From Cupriavidus sp. P-10 (GTDB lineage Bacteria; Pseudomonadota; Gammaproteobacteria; Burkholderiales; Burkholderiaceae), in NCBI RefSeq assembly GCF_003402535.2, contig NZ_AP025170.1, positions 3,410,001-3,474,000 of the forward strand: a DNA stretch of 64,000 nt, written 5' to 3'. Below the pieces are notes generated by a model, which searched no databases, was not told where the DNA came from, and saw only the letters and a list, made by a program, of their open reading frames with translations. Within the stretch, counting starts at the first letter, position 1, and every line of letters starts with the position of its first letter. The translations under genes were made by a program, and so were the position numbers. Shown piece by piece: positions 43,978 to 52,245 of this stretch.

Positions 43978-44364
43978 ATGACCATCCGAATCGTAAGACT
44001 GGGAACGCCACGCGCAAGCGACGAAGGCCTGCGTATCGGTACTGTGCGCCGGCCACCACGCGGCGTGCCAAAGTCCGAGTTCGCCAGCCGTGACTATTAC
44101 GATGTCTGGTACCCCGCCCTGTCTCCTACCCCAGAGTTGGTCTCGCAGGCGCAGGGCGCTACGGACGACAAGGCATGGCGGGCATTCGTCCGGCATTTCC
44201 GCAAGGAAATGGCCGATCCGGAGCCAAGCCGCACGCTCGACCTGCTGGCTGCGCTTTCGCACCAGACCAATTTCTCACTCGGCTGCTATTGCGAAGAAGA
44301 GGCGCACTGCCACAGGTCGGTGCTGCGCGAACTGCTGGCCGAGCGCGGCGCCAAGATCGCCTGA
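43978..44364 (+). CDS. DUF488 family protein
   Basis: The 128-residue product starts MTIRIVRLGTPRASDEGLR and matches the DUF488 family, including the conserved late segment LGCYCEEEAHCHRSVLRELL. The family's function is unknown; the Cys/His cluster CYC...CHR hints at metal or redox chemistry, which is speculative. The frame is open 20 codons further upstream, but family N-termini align with this Met. It is divergent from the rRNA operon and 57 bases before the SpmAB-like gene. Confidence 0.8.
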   Translation: MTIRIVRLGTPRASDEGLRIGTVRRPPRGVPKSEFASRDYYDVWYPALSPTPELVSQAQGATDDKAWRAFVRHFRKEMADPEPSRTLDLLAALSHQTNFSLGCYCEEEAHCHRSVLRELLAERGAKIA

Positions 44365-44421
44365 TCCGCCCTTGCCTGGCGGGAGACTTTCCCGCTTTGA
44401 CCTTTTCGTTTGCGCAATCCG

Positions 44422-45666
44422 ATGGCCCTGAACGTTGTCTGGCTCGGCTTTTTCCTGGTTTCCTTTGTCGCCGCATGCATCCGGCTCGCCAGTGGCGACC
44501 TGACCGTCTTCCCTGCCATGCTGGCGAGCCTGTTCGACAGTGCCCGCACGGCCTTCGAGATCGCGCTTGGGCTGGCGGGGGTGATGAGCTTGTGGCTTGG
44601 CATCATGCGCATCGGCGAACGCGCCGGGGTCGTCGATGCCTTTGCGCGGCTGGTGAATCCGTTGCTGCGGCATTTCTTTCCCGGCGTGCCGCAGGGCCAT
44701 CCGGCGCAAGGCGCCATGATGATGAATGTGTCGGCTAACCTGCTCGGTCTGGATAACGCGGCGACGCCGCTTGGCCTGAATGCCATGCGCGAGCTGCAGA
44801 CGCTGAACCGTCGCCCGGACGTGGCCACCGACGCGCAAATCATGTTCATCGTGCTGAATACAGCTGGGCTGACATTGATCCCGACTTCGGTCATCGCGAT
44901 CCGTCAGGCGATTGCCGTCAAGCAAGGGCTGGTGGGCTTCAATGCGGCGGACATCTTCCTGCCGACGCTGCTGGCCACCGGTGGCTCGTGCCTTGCCGGT
45001 CTGCTGGCTGTCGCCTGGGTACAGCGGCTCAATCTGCTGCGGCCCGCCGTGCTGGTCGCATTCAGCATGGTTGCGGCGGCGCTCGCCGGCATGTTTGCCT
45101 GGCTGAAGCATGCGCCGCCCGAGCAAGTGGGCAGCGTGACAGCATTGGCCGGCGCAGGCTTTATCCTGTCGCTGATCACGCTGTTCCTGGTCTGCGGCGC
45201 ACTGCGACGGGTCAACGTCTACGAAGCCTTTATCGATGGCGCCAAGGAAGGATTTGGCGTGGCGGTGCAGATCATTCCTTATCTGGTCGCCATCCTGGTC
45301 GCGATCGGATTGTTCCGGGCGACCGGCTGCATGGACGTGCTGATGGGCTGGCTGACGCTGGGATTTGCGCATCTCGGCATCAATACGGATTTCGTACCCG
45401 CCTTGCCGGTCGGCCTGATGAAGATCCTGTCAGGTGCCGGTGCGCGCGGGCTGATGGTCGATGTGATGACGACTTATGGGGTCGACTCATTCCAGGGACG
45501 CCTTGCCGCCATCATCCAGGGCTCGACCGAAACCACTTTCTATGTGTTGGCGGTCTACTTCGGCAGCATCAATGTGCGAAATACCCGGCACGCGCTTGGT
45601 TGCGCGCTGGTGGCAGATGCCGCGGGCATCTTTTGTGCCGTTGGCGCCGCATATCTGTTCCGCTAG
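44422..45666 (+). CDS. SpmA-SpmB fusion, nucleoside-recognition-domain membrane protein
   Basis: The 414-residue integral membrane protein looks like spore maturation proteins A and B joined end to end. The first half (to about residue 200) has NVSANLLGLDNAATPLGLNAM, the SpmA signature; the second half has IPYLVAILVAIGLFRATG and QGSTETTFYVLAVYFGSIN, the SpmB signature. At least eight hydrophobic segments are visible. Such fusions are common in non-sporulating Gram-negatives, where transport of small molecules is suspected but not shown. The start MALNVVWLGFF was preferred over a TTG four codons upstream. Confidence 0.85.
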   Translation: MALNVVWLGFFLVSFVAACIRLASGDLTVFPAMLASLFDSARTAFEIALGLAGVMSLWLGIMRIGERAGVVDAFARLVNPLLRHFFPGVPQGHPAQGAMMMNVSANLLGLDNAATPLGLNAMRELQTLNRRPDVATDAQIMFIVLNTAGLTLIPTSVIAIRQAIAVKQGLVGFNAADIFLPTLLATGGSCLAGLLAVAWVQRLNLLRPAVLVAFSMVAAALAGMFAWLKHAPPEQVGSVTALAGAGFILSLITLFLVCGALRRVNVYEAFIDGAKEGFGVAVQIIPYLVAILVAIGLFRATGCMDVLMGWLTLGFAHLGINTDFVPALPVGLMKILSGAGARGLMVDVMTTYGVDSFQGRLAAIIQGSTETTFYVLAVYFGSINVRNTRHALGCALVADAAGIFCAVGAAYLFR

Positions 45667-45738
45667 AAGCTACGATTCGATCCTTGTTGTATGCACACAA
45701 CATCATTGTGCGTATCACCAGACATTGACACATTGCAC

Positions 45739-45767
45739 TTGGTGCGACGCAACAAACCATGTAATAT
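45739..45767 (+). promoter_or_regulatory. Predicted promoter of a small RNA
   Basis: TTGGTG (45739-45744) is followed after 17 bases by TAATAT (45762-45767). The -35 is weak and the -10 moderate. It is placed so that a transcript would start about seven bases later and reach the strong terminator at 45802-45832 after roughly 60 bases. Confidence 0.45.
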
Positions 45768-45773
45768 GAAGTC

Positions 45774-45832
45774 TGTCTCCTCCACCACCTCGGTGGATTC
45801 CAACCCACGCACAACCTGCGTGGGTTTTTTTT
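45774..45832 (+). ncRNA. Candidate small RNA with CU-rich anti-Shine-Dalgarno segment
   Basis: A transcript of about 60 bases is predicted between a promoter-like element and a rho-independent terminator. It contains tctcctcc (45775-45782), complementary to ribosome binding sites such as GGAGGAGA, a small hairpin tccacc/ggtgga (45781-45798), and the terminator stem. There is no open reading frame. Its layout resembles the betaproteobacterial toxic small RNA family described from clone-toxicity screens, but I could not test that. The alternative is that the terminator simply ends the upstream spmAB-like gene. Confidence 0.5.
45802..45832 (+). terminator. Rho-independent terminator
   Basis: The arms aacccacgca (45802-45811) and tgcgtgggtt (45817-45826) pair perfectly around caacc and run into eight T. 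It ends the candidate small RNA and any transcript from the spmAB-like gene. About 190 bases follow before the FUSC gene, with a weak promoter candidate TTGCGA (45977-45982), 17 bases, TAGAGT (46000-46005). Confidence 0.9.
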
Positions 45833-46020
45833 GCCCTGAGCCCGGGCCACTGCAACAATCGTTGCGCAAGAAGCGCTGCGCCGGCTTGCTCGCTGTGCAC
45901 CGCGCACCACTAGAGCCCGGTTGGCGCCCCTGAACAGGGCATCACATGACTGGGCCCTCCTGCTTTTCCGCTTTTGTTGCGACGCAGCAATCCGTGTCGT
46001 AGAGTGGCAACACGAAGGTC

Positions 46021-48198
46021 ATGCCAACCAGGCGTACCCGTCCTGTCCAGCTTCGCATGTCGCCCGCCGCCTCCCTGATCCGCTACTGGCCAGAACCCGC
46101 GCTGCTCCGGCGCGGGCTTATCTATGCGCTCTCGTTCCTCGCGCTTGCCGGCGTCGGCTGGCTTACCGGCGACCAGGGCTATCTCTGGTCGGCCACCGCG
46201 TCGATCTGGACTTGTCTGGCAGACCGGCAAGGCACCGCATCCGCACGGCTGTCGAGCCTCGGCGCAGTCGGTATTGGCGGCGCGTTGGCCAGCGCGTTGG
46301 GCACGGTCGTGGCGCCGACCCCCTGGCTGGCCTTGCCGGTGGTCATGGCGGCCGGCCTGGCCGCAGGACTGGCCGAAATCCGCGGCACGGCGACCGCCCT
46401 GGCAGCCAAGCTGCTCTATGTAGTGCTGGTCGCCGCCTGCCTGCAGCCGGGCGCAGTCGGTGATCTGGCGCCGCTGGCCCTGCTCAGCGGATTGGACTAT
46501 CTCCGCGGCGGCATGTTTGCCTGCCTGGTTTGCCTGGCGCTGATCCCGTCCGAACGCGATGAGCGGCCGCGACGCGAAGTGCTAGCCGCCTATGAGGCGT
46601 TGGTACGGTTCGCCGCCGTGCTTGCGGACAGTGCGCAAGGGCACGATCTGGCCGCCTGCAAGCAGGATCTGCGCAACCGGATCGAGGCTGCCCGCGAGGC
46701 GATCGAAGCGCGCCGCAGCCTGCGCGACGCCACCCAGCTGCTGCACCACAGCTATGCCCTCGGCATCGCCGACGCCCTCTTCGCAATGCTCATCGTGGCA
46801 GGCGAATTGCGAGACCGTGCCGGCCCTGGCGGCCATGGGCTACCGCTGCGCCATATTGCGCGCAGCGTGGCCGACGCCCGCGACCAGGTCAGGGAAGCCC
46901 TGGCGCGGCATGCGCCCGACCTGCCCGCCTTGAGCGCCGCGCTGCGCCATGACCTGCACAGGCTGACTGCGCCAGGTGCCAATGCCGGGGCCCCGCCGTC
47001 ATACCAATCCGCCGTGTCGGCACTGGCCCGCTACCCCGCCTTTGAGGCCTGGCGCGCTGCCTTCGCGTGGCCGCGGCGCGGCGCGGGTCACGGCGCCGCG
47101 CGCTTGCTGGGCAGCGTGGCGGATCACCTGGCACGCGATGCTGTCGCGGCCCGCCATGCATTGCGCCTGGCGCTGGCCGGCAGCCTCTGCCTGATGCCGG
47201 CGCAGTTGTGGCAGCTCGACCACGGCTATTGGGTCGCCGTCACGGTGATCATGGTGCTGAGCCCGCGCCTGCAGACTACGCGCCAGGTGTCGCTGAAGCG
47301 CTTTGCCGGATCACTGGCGGGTGCGCTGTGCGCCTGCGTGATCGGCCTGTTCCACCCAGCGCCGGCCATCGCCCTTGGCATCAGCGCCGTTTTTCTTGCC
47401 GGGGCCTATGCCAACCGGCTGGCCGGCCAGCCTGGCGCGTTCGCGTTTTGCCTGACGCCGGCCGTCATCCTGTTCTCCTGGATGGGCGCGCCAATGCTCG
47501 ACAGCAGCCACTTTGCGGCGCTGCGCGGCATCGACACGGCTGTCGGCTGCCTGATCGCACTGGCCACCTACTATGTGCTGGCGCCGCGCGTGGAAATGTC
47601 GCGCGTGTTCCGCCATGCGGTCGATGCCGTGACGGTCAACGCCGTCTACCTGCGCGCCGCGCTTGCCGCTGCGCGTGTGGCAGAGGGCAAAGCCACCCCC
47701 GGCGCGGCGCGCCTGGAGGCCTTGCGCATCGCCGCCGGCCGTGCCTCGAGCCGTGCCGAGCACACGCTGGAGCAGTCCGCCGGCGCGCTGGCAACTGCCC
47801 ATGGGCACTCCTACCGGCAGGCCCATGCCACGGCGCGACGCATGGCGGCGCTGGCTGGCGTGGTGCGGGCCGGGATCGAATCCGGCGCGTTCGCCCTGCC
47901 AGCGAGCGCCGGGTCGCGCGCGCTGATGGCCTGGCTGGAGGCAAGACTGGCGGAACTGGCGATACGGCCTGGCAGCACGGGCGACGCGGTAGCTGCGGGC
48001 GATGCCAGCGACGGAAAAAGGCCCGAAGCGCCGCCAGGGCCGGAAGCCACACCCGGCGCCATCGATGTATTCCTGGCCGAGCAGGCCGACTATGCCCGCG
48101 CGCATATCGCCGCCGCGCATGCCGCGGTGGCCGGCCTGCGCGTGCTCGGGACAACGGCCCGCAAGCCGGTGGGACGCTGGCGCGTACGCCGTAGCTGA
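46021..48198 (+). CDS. FUSC-family inner-membrane protein
   Basis: The 725-residue product has two blocks of membrane helices (about residues 30-175 and 385-515) separated by a soluble, mostly helical region. This is the layout of FUSC/YccS-like proteins related to aromatic acid exporters. The second block carries HGYWVAVTVIMVLSPRLQTTRQVSLKR, the signature segment of the family. Substrate is unknown; efflux of aromatic acids is a family-based guess that would suit the paa and iif-like genes. The first ATG has only a weak binding site (AAGG), and an ATG 12 codons later is possible. Confidence 0.8.
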   Translation: MPTRRTRPVQLRMSPAASLIRYWPEPALLRRGLIYALSFLALAGVGWLTGDQGYLWSATASIWTCLADRQGTASARLSSLGAVGIGGALASALGTVVAPTPWLALPVVMAAGLAAGLAEIRGTATALAAKLLYVVLVAACLQPGAVGDLAPLALLSGLDYLRGGMFACLVCLALIPSERDERPRREVLAAYEALVRFAAVLADSAQGHDLAACKQDLRNRIEAAREAIEARRSLRDATQLLHHSYALGIADALFAMLIVAGELRDRAGPGGHGLPLRHIARSVADARDQVREALARHAPDLPALSAALRHDLHRLTAPGANAGAPPSYQSAVSALARYPAFEAWRAAFAWPRRGAGHGAARLLGSVADHLARDAVAARHALRLALAGSLCLMPAQLWQLDHGYWVAVTVIMVLSPRLQTTRQVSLKRFAGSLAGALCACVIGLFHPAPAIALGISAVFLAGAYANRLAGQPGAFAFCLTPAVILFSWMGAPMLDSSHFAALRGIDTAVGCLIALATYYVLAPRVEMSRVFRHAVDAVTVNAVYLRAALAAARVAEGKATPGAARLEALRIAAGRASSRAEHTLEQSAGALATAHGHSYRQAHATARRMAALAGVVRAGIESGAFALPASAGSRALMAWLEARLAELAIRPGSTGDAVAAGDASDGKRPEAPPGPEATPGAIDVFLAEQADYARAHIAAAHAAVAGLRVLGTTARKPVGRWRVRRS

Positions 48199-48377
48199 CC
48201 TGCGTGGCTGACCCGAGCCATTGCATGGAAAAGCCGGCGTCCACGCCGATTTGCAGTTTTTGACGCCCCTTTTACCGCCCCTTTTGCCCCCCTTTACGAA
48301 CCCGTTACTGACCCTTTACGGCAGGCCGCAATGACCTAGAATGATTGAATACGTCCGTCGCCAGCACGAGGCACGCC

Positions 48378-48656
48378 ATGCCTGAGATCACGTTCCCTCG
48401 CAGCGTCCCGACCTACTGCGCAGCCAGCCTCACGCTGTCCTGCCCCGCTACGGTCAATGGCAGTCCGACTCAGTATTCCGTCACCGCGGAAGCCCTTGAG
48501 GCCCACTTCGGTGCGCGCTCGCCGCGCGAGGAAGACCTGGTTGCCGCCTTCACCAGCAATCGCCAGCGCATCGAAAGCCTCGCCGAAAGCCTGTTCGAGC
48601 TGACGCAGGCGCGGGAGATCGTGCTGCGCAGCGGCCATTTCCGTTTCGCGGGCTGA
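48378..48656 (+). CDS. DUF1488 family protein
   Basis: The 92-residue product starts MPEITFPRSVPTYCAASLTL and contains VTAEALEAHFGARSPREEDL followed by NRQRIESLAESLFE, which match DUF1488, a small family of unknown function in proteobacteria. GAGG lies six bases before this ATG; a TTG eleven codons upstream is less likely. It stands alone between the FUSC gene and the convergent stress-protein gene. Confidence 0.75.
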   Translation: MPEITFPRSVPTYCAASLTLSCPATVNGSPTQYSVTAEALEAHFGARSPREEDLVAAFTSNRQRIESLAESLFELTQAREIVLRSGHFRFAG

Positions 48657-48733
48657 GCGGCCGGCTGGCCAGCCGCCGCGATTCCACAGCATCCACGCCG
48701 AGACGCCGGGCCAGCCCGGCGTCTTGCGCATGC

Positions 48734-49204
48734 TCAGTCGGCCCTGGCTTCGCCGCGCACCAGCAGCACCGGCGTGGTCGACTGCCGGATCACCGCTTCC
48801 GCCACGCTGCCCAGTACCAGCCGGCGCACGCCGCGCCGCCCATGCGTGCCGATAACGAGCAGATCCGCACCCCACTGGCGCGCGGCTTCGTTGATCGACG
48901 CGCCGATATCGCCGGGCACCGGCGCCTGGCTGACCAGTCTGGTTTCATGCGGCACGCCGGCCGCGGACAGTTGCTGCGCGGCGTCCTGCAACGCGCGCTG
49001 GCCGCTTTCCTCGAATGCCTTCTGCAACTGGCTCGGATCGTAGTAGCCAACGTCGAACATCGGCGTACCCGTATCGACGACATAAAGCGCCAGCACCGTG
49101 GCGCCGCCTGGCGCCGCTACGCGGATGGCTTCGGCCAGTGCCAGTCCGGACGTGCTGCTGCCATCCACCGCCACCACGATCTTGCTATATGCCGCGCTTG
49201 CCAT
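48734..49204 (-). CDS. Universal stress protein, UspA family
   Basis: The 155-residue product starts [20 protein letters not shown] and ends with the ATP-binding signature G-x2-G-x9-G-S ([15 protein letters not shown]), so it is the nucleotide-binding UspA type. A strong GGAGGT lies seven bases before the chosen ATG. The frame extends 38 codons further upstream without support. It is divergent from paaA and separated from it by a control region with a TetR-type operator. Confidence 0.9.
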   Translation of the reverse strand: MASAAYSKIVVAVDGSSTSGLALAEAIRVAAPGGATVLALYVVDTGTPMFDVGYYDPSQLQKAFEESGQRALQDAAQQLSAAGVPHETRLVSQAPVPGDIGASINEAARQWGADLLVIGTHGRRGVRRLVLGSVAEAVIRQSTTPVLLVRGEARAD

Positions 49205-49338
49205 TTGCGTTACCTCCGTAGACAAAGGGAATAAGGGGTCGGACGACTGGAGGCCGTCCGCCTTCGATACTACACATGCGCAGTCCGTCACGTGGCGCTG
49301 ACTCCGGCAACAGTCCATGCAAACCCGTCGCGCTTAAA

Positions 49339-49366
49339 TTGACCGACCGGTCGGCTTATATATAAT
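49339..49366 (+). promoter_or_regulatory. paaABCDE promoter with overlapping TetR/PaaR-type operator
   Basis: TTGACC (49339-49344) is followed after 16 bases by a perfect TATAAT (49361-49366). The 12-base palindrome CCGACCGGTCGG (49343-49354) starts inside the -35 and fills the spacer, so a bound repressor would block RNA polymerase. ACCGACCGGTCGGT-like sites are, from memory, the PaaR motif of beta-proteobacteria. The likely binder is the TetR-family protein encoded at 54378-54995, released by phenylacetyl-CoA. Confidence 0.75.
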
Positions 49367-49425
49367 AGGGCCAGCCGCCGTGCCAACGGTCCCCCACCGG
49401 CTGCGGCCCCGCCAGAGGAGGCGCT

Positions 49426-50442
49426 ATGTACACCCAAAGCCTGGATGTTCCCGGCCACGCTGACTCCGCTCTAAGCGCCGCCCCCCAGGACGACAACGTC
49501 CGCCAGGCCGCTTTCGACGCCCGTATGGCTGCAGACGGCAAGATCGAACCGCAGGACTGGATGCCGGCGGCCTACCGCAAGACACTGGTACGGCAGATTT
49601 CCCAGCACGCGCACTCCGAGATCGTCGGCATGCTGCCTGAGGGCAACTGGATCAGCCGCGCGCCGTCCCTCAAGCGCAAGGCGATCCTGCTGGCCAAGGT
49701 GCAGGACGAAGGCGGCCACGGCCTGTACCTGTACTCCGCGGCCGAAACGCTGGATGCCTCGCGCGACGATCTGGTCGACGCGCTGCACAGCGGCAAGGCC
49801 AAGTATTCGTCGATCTTCAACTACCCGACGCTGACCTGGGCCGACGTTGGCGTGATCGGCTGGCTGGTGGACGGCGCGGCGATCATGAACCAGATCCCGC
49901 TGTGCCGCTGCTCCTACGGCCCGTATGCGCGCGCCATGATCCGCATCTGCAAGGAAGAGTCGTTCCACCAACGCCAGGGCTTCGACGCGCTGCTGGCGAT
50001 GATGCGCGGCACCGACGCCCAGCGCGAGATGGTGCAGGACGCGGTCAACCGCTGGTGGTTCCCGGTGCTGATGATGTTCGGCCCGCCCGATGCGGCCTCG
50101 ACCAACAGCGCGCAGACCATGGCCTGGGGCATCAAGCGCATCTCGAATGACGACCTGCGCCAGAAGTTCGTCGATGCCACGGTGGAACAGGCACGGGTGC
50201 TGGGCGTGACCCTGCCCGACCCGGGACTGCAATGGAACGCCGAGCGCGCCCACTATGACTACAGCCCGCTGGACTGGAACGAGTTCTGGCGCGTGATCAA
50301 CGGCGACGGTCCGTGCAACAAGGAGCGCCTGAAAACGCGCGTCAAGGCGCACGAGGACGGCGCCTGGGTCCGCGAAGCCGCTTTGGCCCACGCCGCCAAG
50401 GTGGCCGAACGCGAAGCGGGCGAGCGCCGCACGGCTGCCTGA
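49426..50442 (+). CDS. paaA: Phenylacetyl-CoA 1,2-epoxidase, catalytic subunit PaaA
   Basis: PaaA is the diiron oxygenase subunit that epoxidises the ring of phenylacetyl-CoA, with PaaB, C and E. The 338-residue product has iron ligands expected in [11 protein letters not shown], the DEGGH segment ([16 protein letters not shown]) and [12 protein letters not shown] strong GGAGG precedes the ATG. It is the first gene of paaABCDE and lies just behind a repressible promoter. The later pathway genes (paaG, paaZ, paaJ, paaH, paaK) are not in the window. Confidence 0.97.
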   Translation: MYTQSLDVPGHADSALSAAPQDDNVRQAAFDARMAADGKIEPQDWMPAAYRKTLVRQISQHAHSEIVGMLPEGNWISRAPSLKRKAILLAKVQDEGGHGLYLYSAAETLDASRDDLVDALHSGKAKYSSIFNYPTLTWADVGVIGWLVDGAAIMNQIPLCRCSYGPYARAMIRICKEESFHQRQGFDALLAMMRGTDAQREMVQDAVNRWWFPVLMMFGPPDAASTNSAQTMAWGIKRISNDDLRQKFVDATVEQARVLGVTLPDPGLQWNAERAHYDYSPLDWNEFWRVINGDGPCNKERLKTRVKAHEDGAWVREAALAHAAKVAEREAGERRTAA

Positions 50443-50483
50443 CCCCACGCCGCAGCCCGCGCGCAAGGATCGAGGAGAGAACG

Positions 50484-50771
50484 ATGAATCGCAAGGAATG
50501 GCCGCTGTGGGAAGTATTCGTGCGCAGCAAGCAAGGCCTGGAACACAAGCATTGCGGCAGCCTGCACGCCGCCGACGCGCAGCAAGCGCTGCACATGGCG
50601 CGCGATGTCTACACGCGGCGCCAGGAAGGCGTGTCGATCTGGGTGGTGCCGTCCGCTGCCATCACGGCGAGCGTGCCGGAGGAAAAGCCGGAACTGTTCG
50701 ACCCCATGGCCGACAAGATCTACCGGCATCCGACGTTCTACCAGCTGCCCGACGAAGTCAACCACATGTAA
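50484..50771 (+). CDS. paaB: Phenylacetyl-CoA epoxidase subunit PaaB
   Basis: PaaB is a small subunit of the epoxidase, proposed to bridge PaaA-PaaC dimers. The 95-residue product starts MNRKEWPLWEVFVRSKQGLE and has the conserved HCGSLHAADAQQALHMARDVY and SIWVVPS segments. GAGGAG lies before the ATG; a longer open frame upstream overlaps paaA and is not used. It is 41 bases after paaA. Confidence 0.95.
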   Translation: MNRKEWPLWEVFVRSKQGLEHKHCGSLHAADAQQALHMARDVYTRRQEGVSIWVVPSAAITASVPEEKPELFDPMADKIYRHPTFYQLPDEVNHM

Positions 50772-50783
50772 GGGCCACGCACG

Positions 50784-51626
50784 ATGACCGCGTCCCCGCA
50801 ACCCGCCTCCCTGGATCACCTGCCGCCGGCACGCACCGCCGCGCTGCGCTACATGCTGCGCCTCGCCGACAATGCGCTGGTCCTTGGCCAGCGCAATGCC
50901 GAGTGGTGCGGCCACGGCCCGGTGCTGGAAGAAGACATTGCGCTGGCCAACATCAGCCTCGACCTGATCGGCCAGGCGCGCCTGCTTTACGGCCGCGCCG
51001 GCGAACTGGAAGGCGAGCTGACCGGCCTGCCGCGCCATGAAGATGACTATGCCTACTGGCGCGCCGAGCGCGACTTCCGCAACTGGACGCTGGCGGAACT
51101 GCCCCACCGCGGCCCGCTGGCCGGCAATGCCGCGGCGGAGCGCGACTACGCCGTCACCATCGTGCGCAACTTCCTGTACGGCGCGCTGATGGTCGAGTTG
51201 TGGGAAGCGCTGCAGTCCAGCAGCGATGCGCAGCTTGCCGCCATCGCCGCCAAGTCGGTCAAGGAGGCGCGCTACCACCTGCACCATGCCGCCGGCTGGG
51301 TGGTGCGCCTGGGCGACGGCACCGAGGCGTCGCACGCACGCATGCAGCGCGCCCTGGACCACCTGCTGCCCTATATGAATGAGTGCTTTGCCGAAGACCC
51401 GATGGAAGCCGAGGCCGCGGCGCAGGGCATTGGCGTCGTCACCGCCTCGCTACGGGCGGCCTGGGACGCGACCGTGGCCGAAACCCTGCAAGCCGCGACA
51501 CTGGCGCTGCCGGCTGCGACCAGCTTTGTCTCGACCGGCAAGCTCGGCGTCCATTCCGAGCACATGAGCTACCTGCTGGGCGAGATGCAGGGGCTGGCGC
51601 GGGCCCATCCGGGCGCGCAATGGTAA
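50784..51626 (+). CDS. paaC: Phenylacetyl-CoA epoxidase structural subunit PaaC
   Basis: PaaC has the ferritin-like fold of PaaA without the catalytic iron and forms the stable heterodimer core with it. The 280-residue product contains LRLADNALVLGQRNAEWCGHGP, DIALANISLDLIGQARLLY, and AKSVKEARYHLHHAAGWVVRLGDG split over the helices, as in the family. It starts 12 bases after paaB. An N-terminal stretch of about 20 residues precedes the conserved part. Confidence 0.95.
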   Translation: MTASPQPASLDHLPPARTAALRYMLRLADNALVLGQRNAEWCGHGPVLEEDIALANISLDLIGQARLLYGRAGELEGELTGLPRHEDDYAYWRAERDFRNWTLAELPHRGPLAGNAAAERDYAVTIVRNFLYGALMVELWEALQSSSDAQLAAIAAKSVKEARYHLHHAAGWVVRLGDGTEASHARMQRALDHLLPYMNECFAEDPMEAEAAAQGIGVVTASLRAAWDATVAETLQAATLALPAATSFVSTGKLGVHSEHMSYLLGEMQGLARAHPGAQW

Positions 51627-51657
51627 GCGCCCGCTTCGCCGCAAAGGACTGTCCGGC

Positions 51658-52218
51658 ATGAACGTCACCACCCTGCTCCACTCAGCGAAAGCTGCCGCCG
51701 ATGCACGCGTCGAGCAGGCATGGGCGGCGCTGGAAGCGGTTCCCGACCCGGAGATCCCGGTGGTTTCGATCCGCGGCCTCGGCATCCTGCGCGGAATCGC
51801 CGCCGATGCCGACGGCACGCTGGAGGTGACGGTTACACCCACCTACTCCGGTTGCCCGGCGATGTCTCAGATCGCCGAGGACATCGGCCAGGCGCTCGAC
51901 GCCGCCGGCCTGGCGCCGTGGCGCCTGCGCACGGTACTGGCGCCGGCGTGGACCACCGACTGGATCACCCCCGCCGCGCGTGAACGCTTGCGCGAATTCG
52001 GCATCGCGCCGCCCGGCCAGTGCGGCGCGCCGGCGGCGGCACAACCGTTGCGCTTCGTCCCGCGTGCCGCGCGCGCCGGCGCCCCGGACCGCGTCGCCTG
52101 CCCGCGCTGTGGCAGCGTGCATACGCAGGAAATCTCGCGCTTCGCCTCGACGGCTTGCAAGGCGCTGTACCGCTGCCTGGACTGCCGCGAACCGTTCGAC
52201 TATTTCAAACCCTACTGA
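51658..52218 (+). CDS. paaD: PaaD, iron-sulfur/metal maturation factor of the epoxidase
   Basis: PaaD belongs to the MIP18/DUF59 family and is needed for an active epoxidase, probably in metal-centre assembly. The 186-residue product has the DUF59 core (WAALEAVPDPEIPVVSIRGL, TPTYSGCPAMSQIAEDI) and a C-terminal zinc-ribbon-like part with two CxxC pairs (CPRCGS and CLDCRE). It starts 31 bases after paaC and ends 27 bases before paaE. Confidence 0.94.
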   Translation: MNVTTLLHSAKAAADARVEQAWAALEAVPDPEIPVVSIRGLGILRGIAADADGTLEVTVTPTYSGCPAMSQIAEDIGQALDAAGLAPWRLRTVLAPAWTTDWITPAARERLREFGIAPPGQCGAPAAAQPLRFVPRAARAGAPDRVACPRCGSVHTQEISRFASTACKALYRCLDCREPFDYFKPY

Positions 52219-52245
52219 GCCCCGCCGGGCCGAAGCCACGCTGCC

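Noticed and set aside
45725..45730. A perfect TTGACA as the small-RNA -35
   Set aside because: It is 31 bases from TAATAT, too far for a sigma-70 promoter; TTGGTG at 17 bases fits better.
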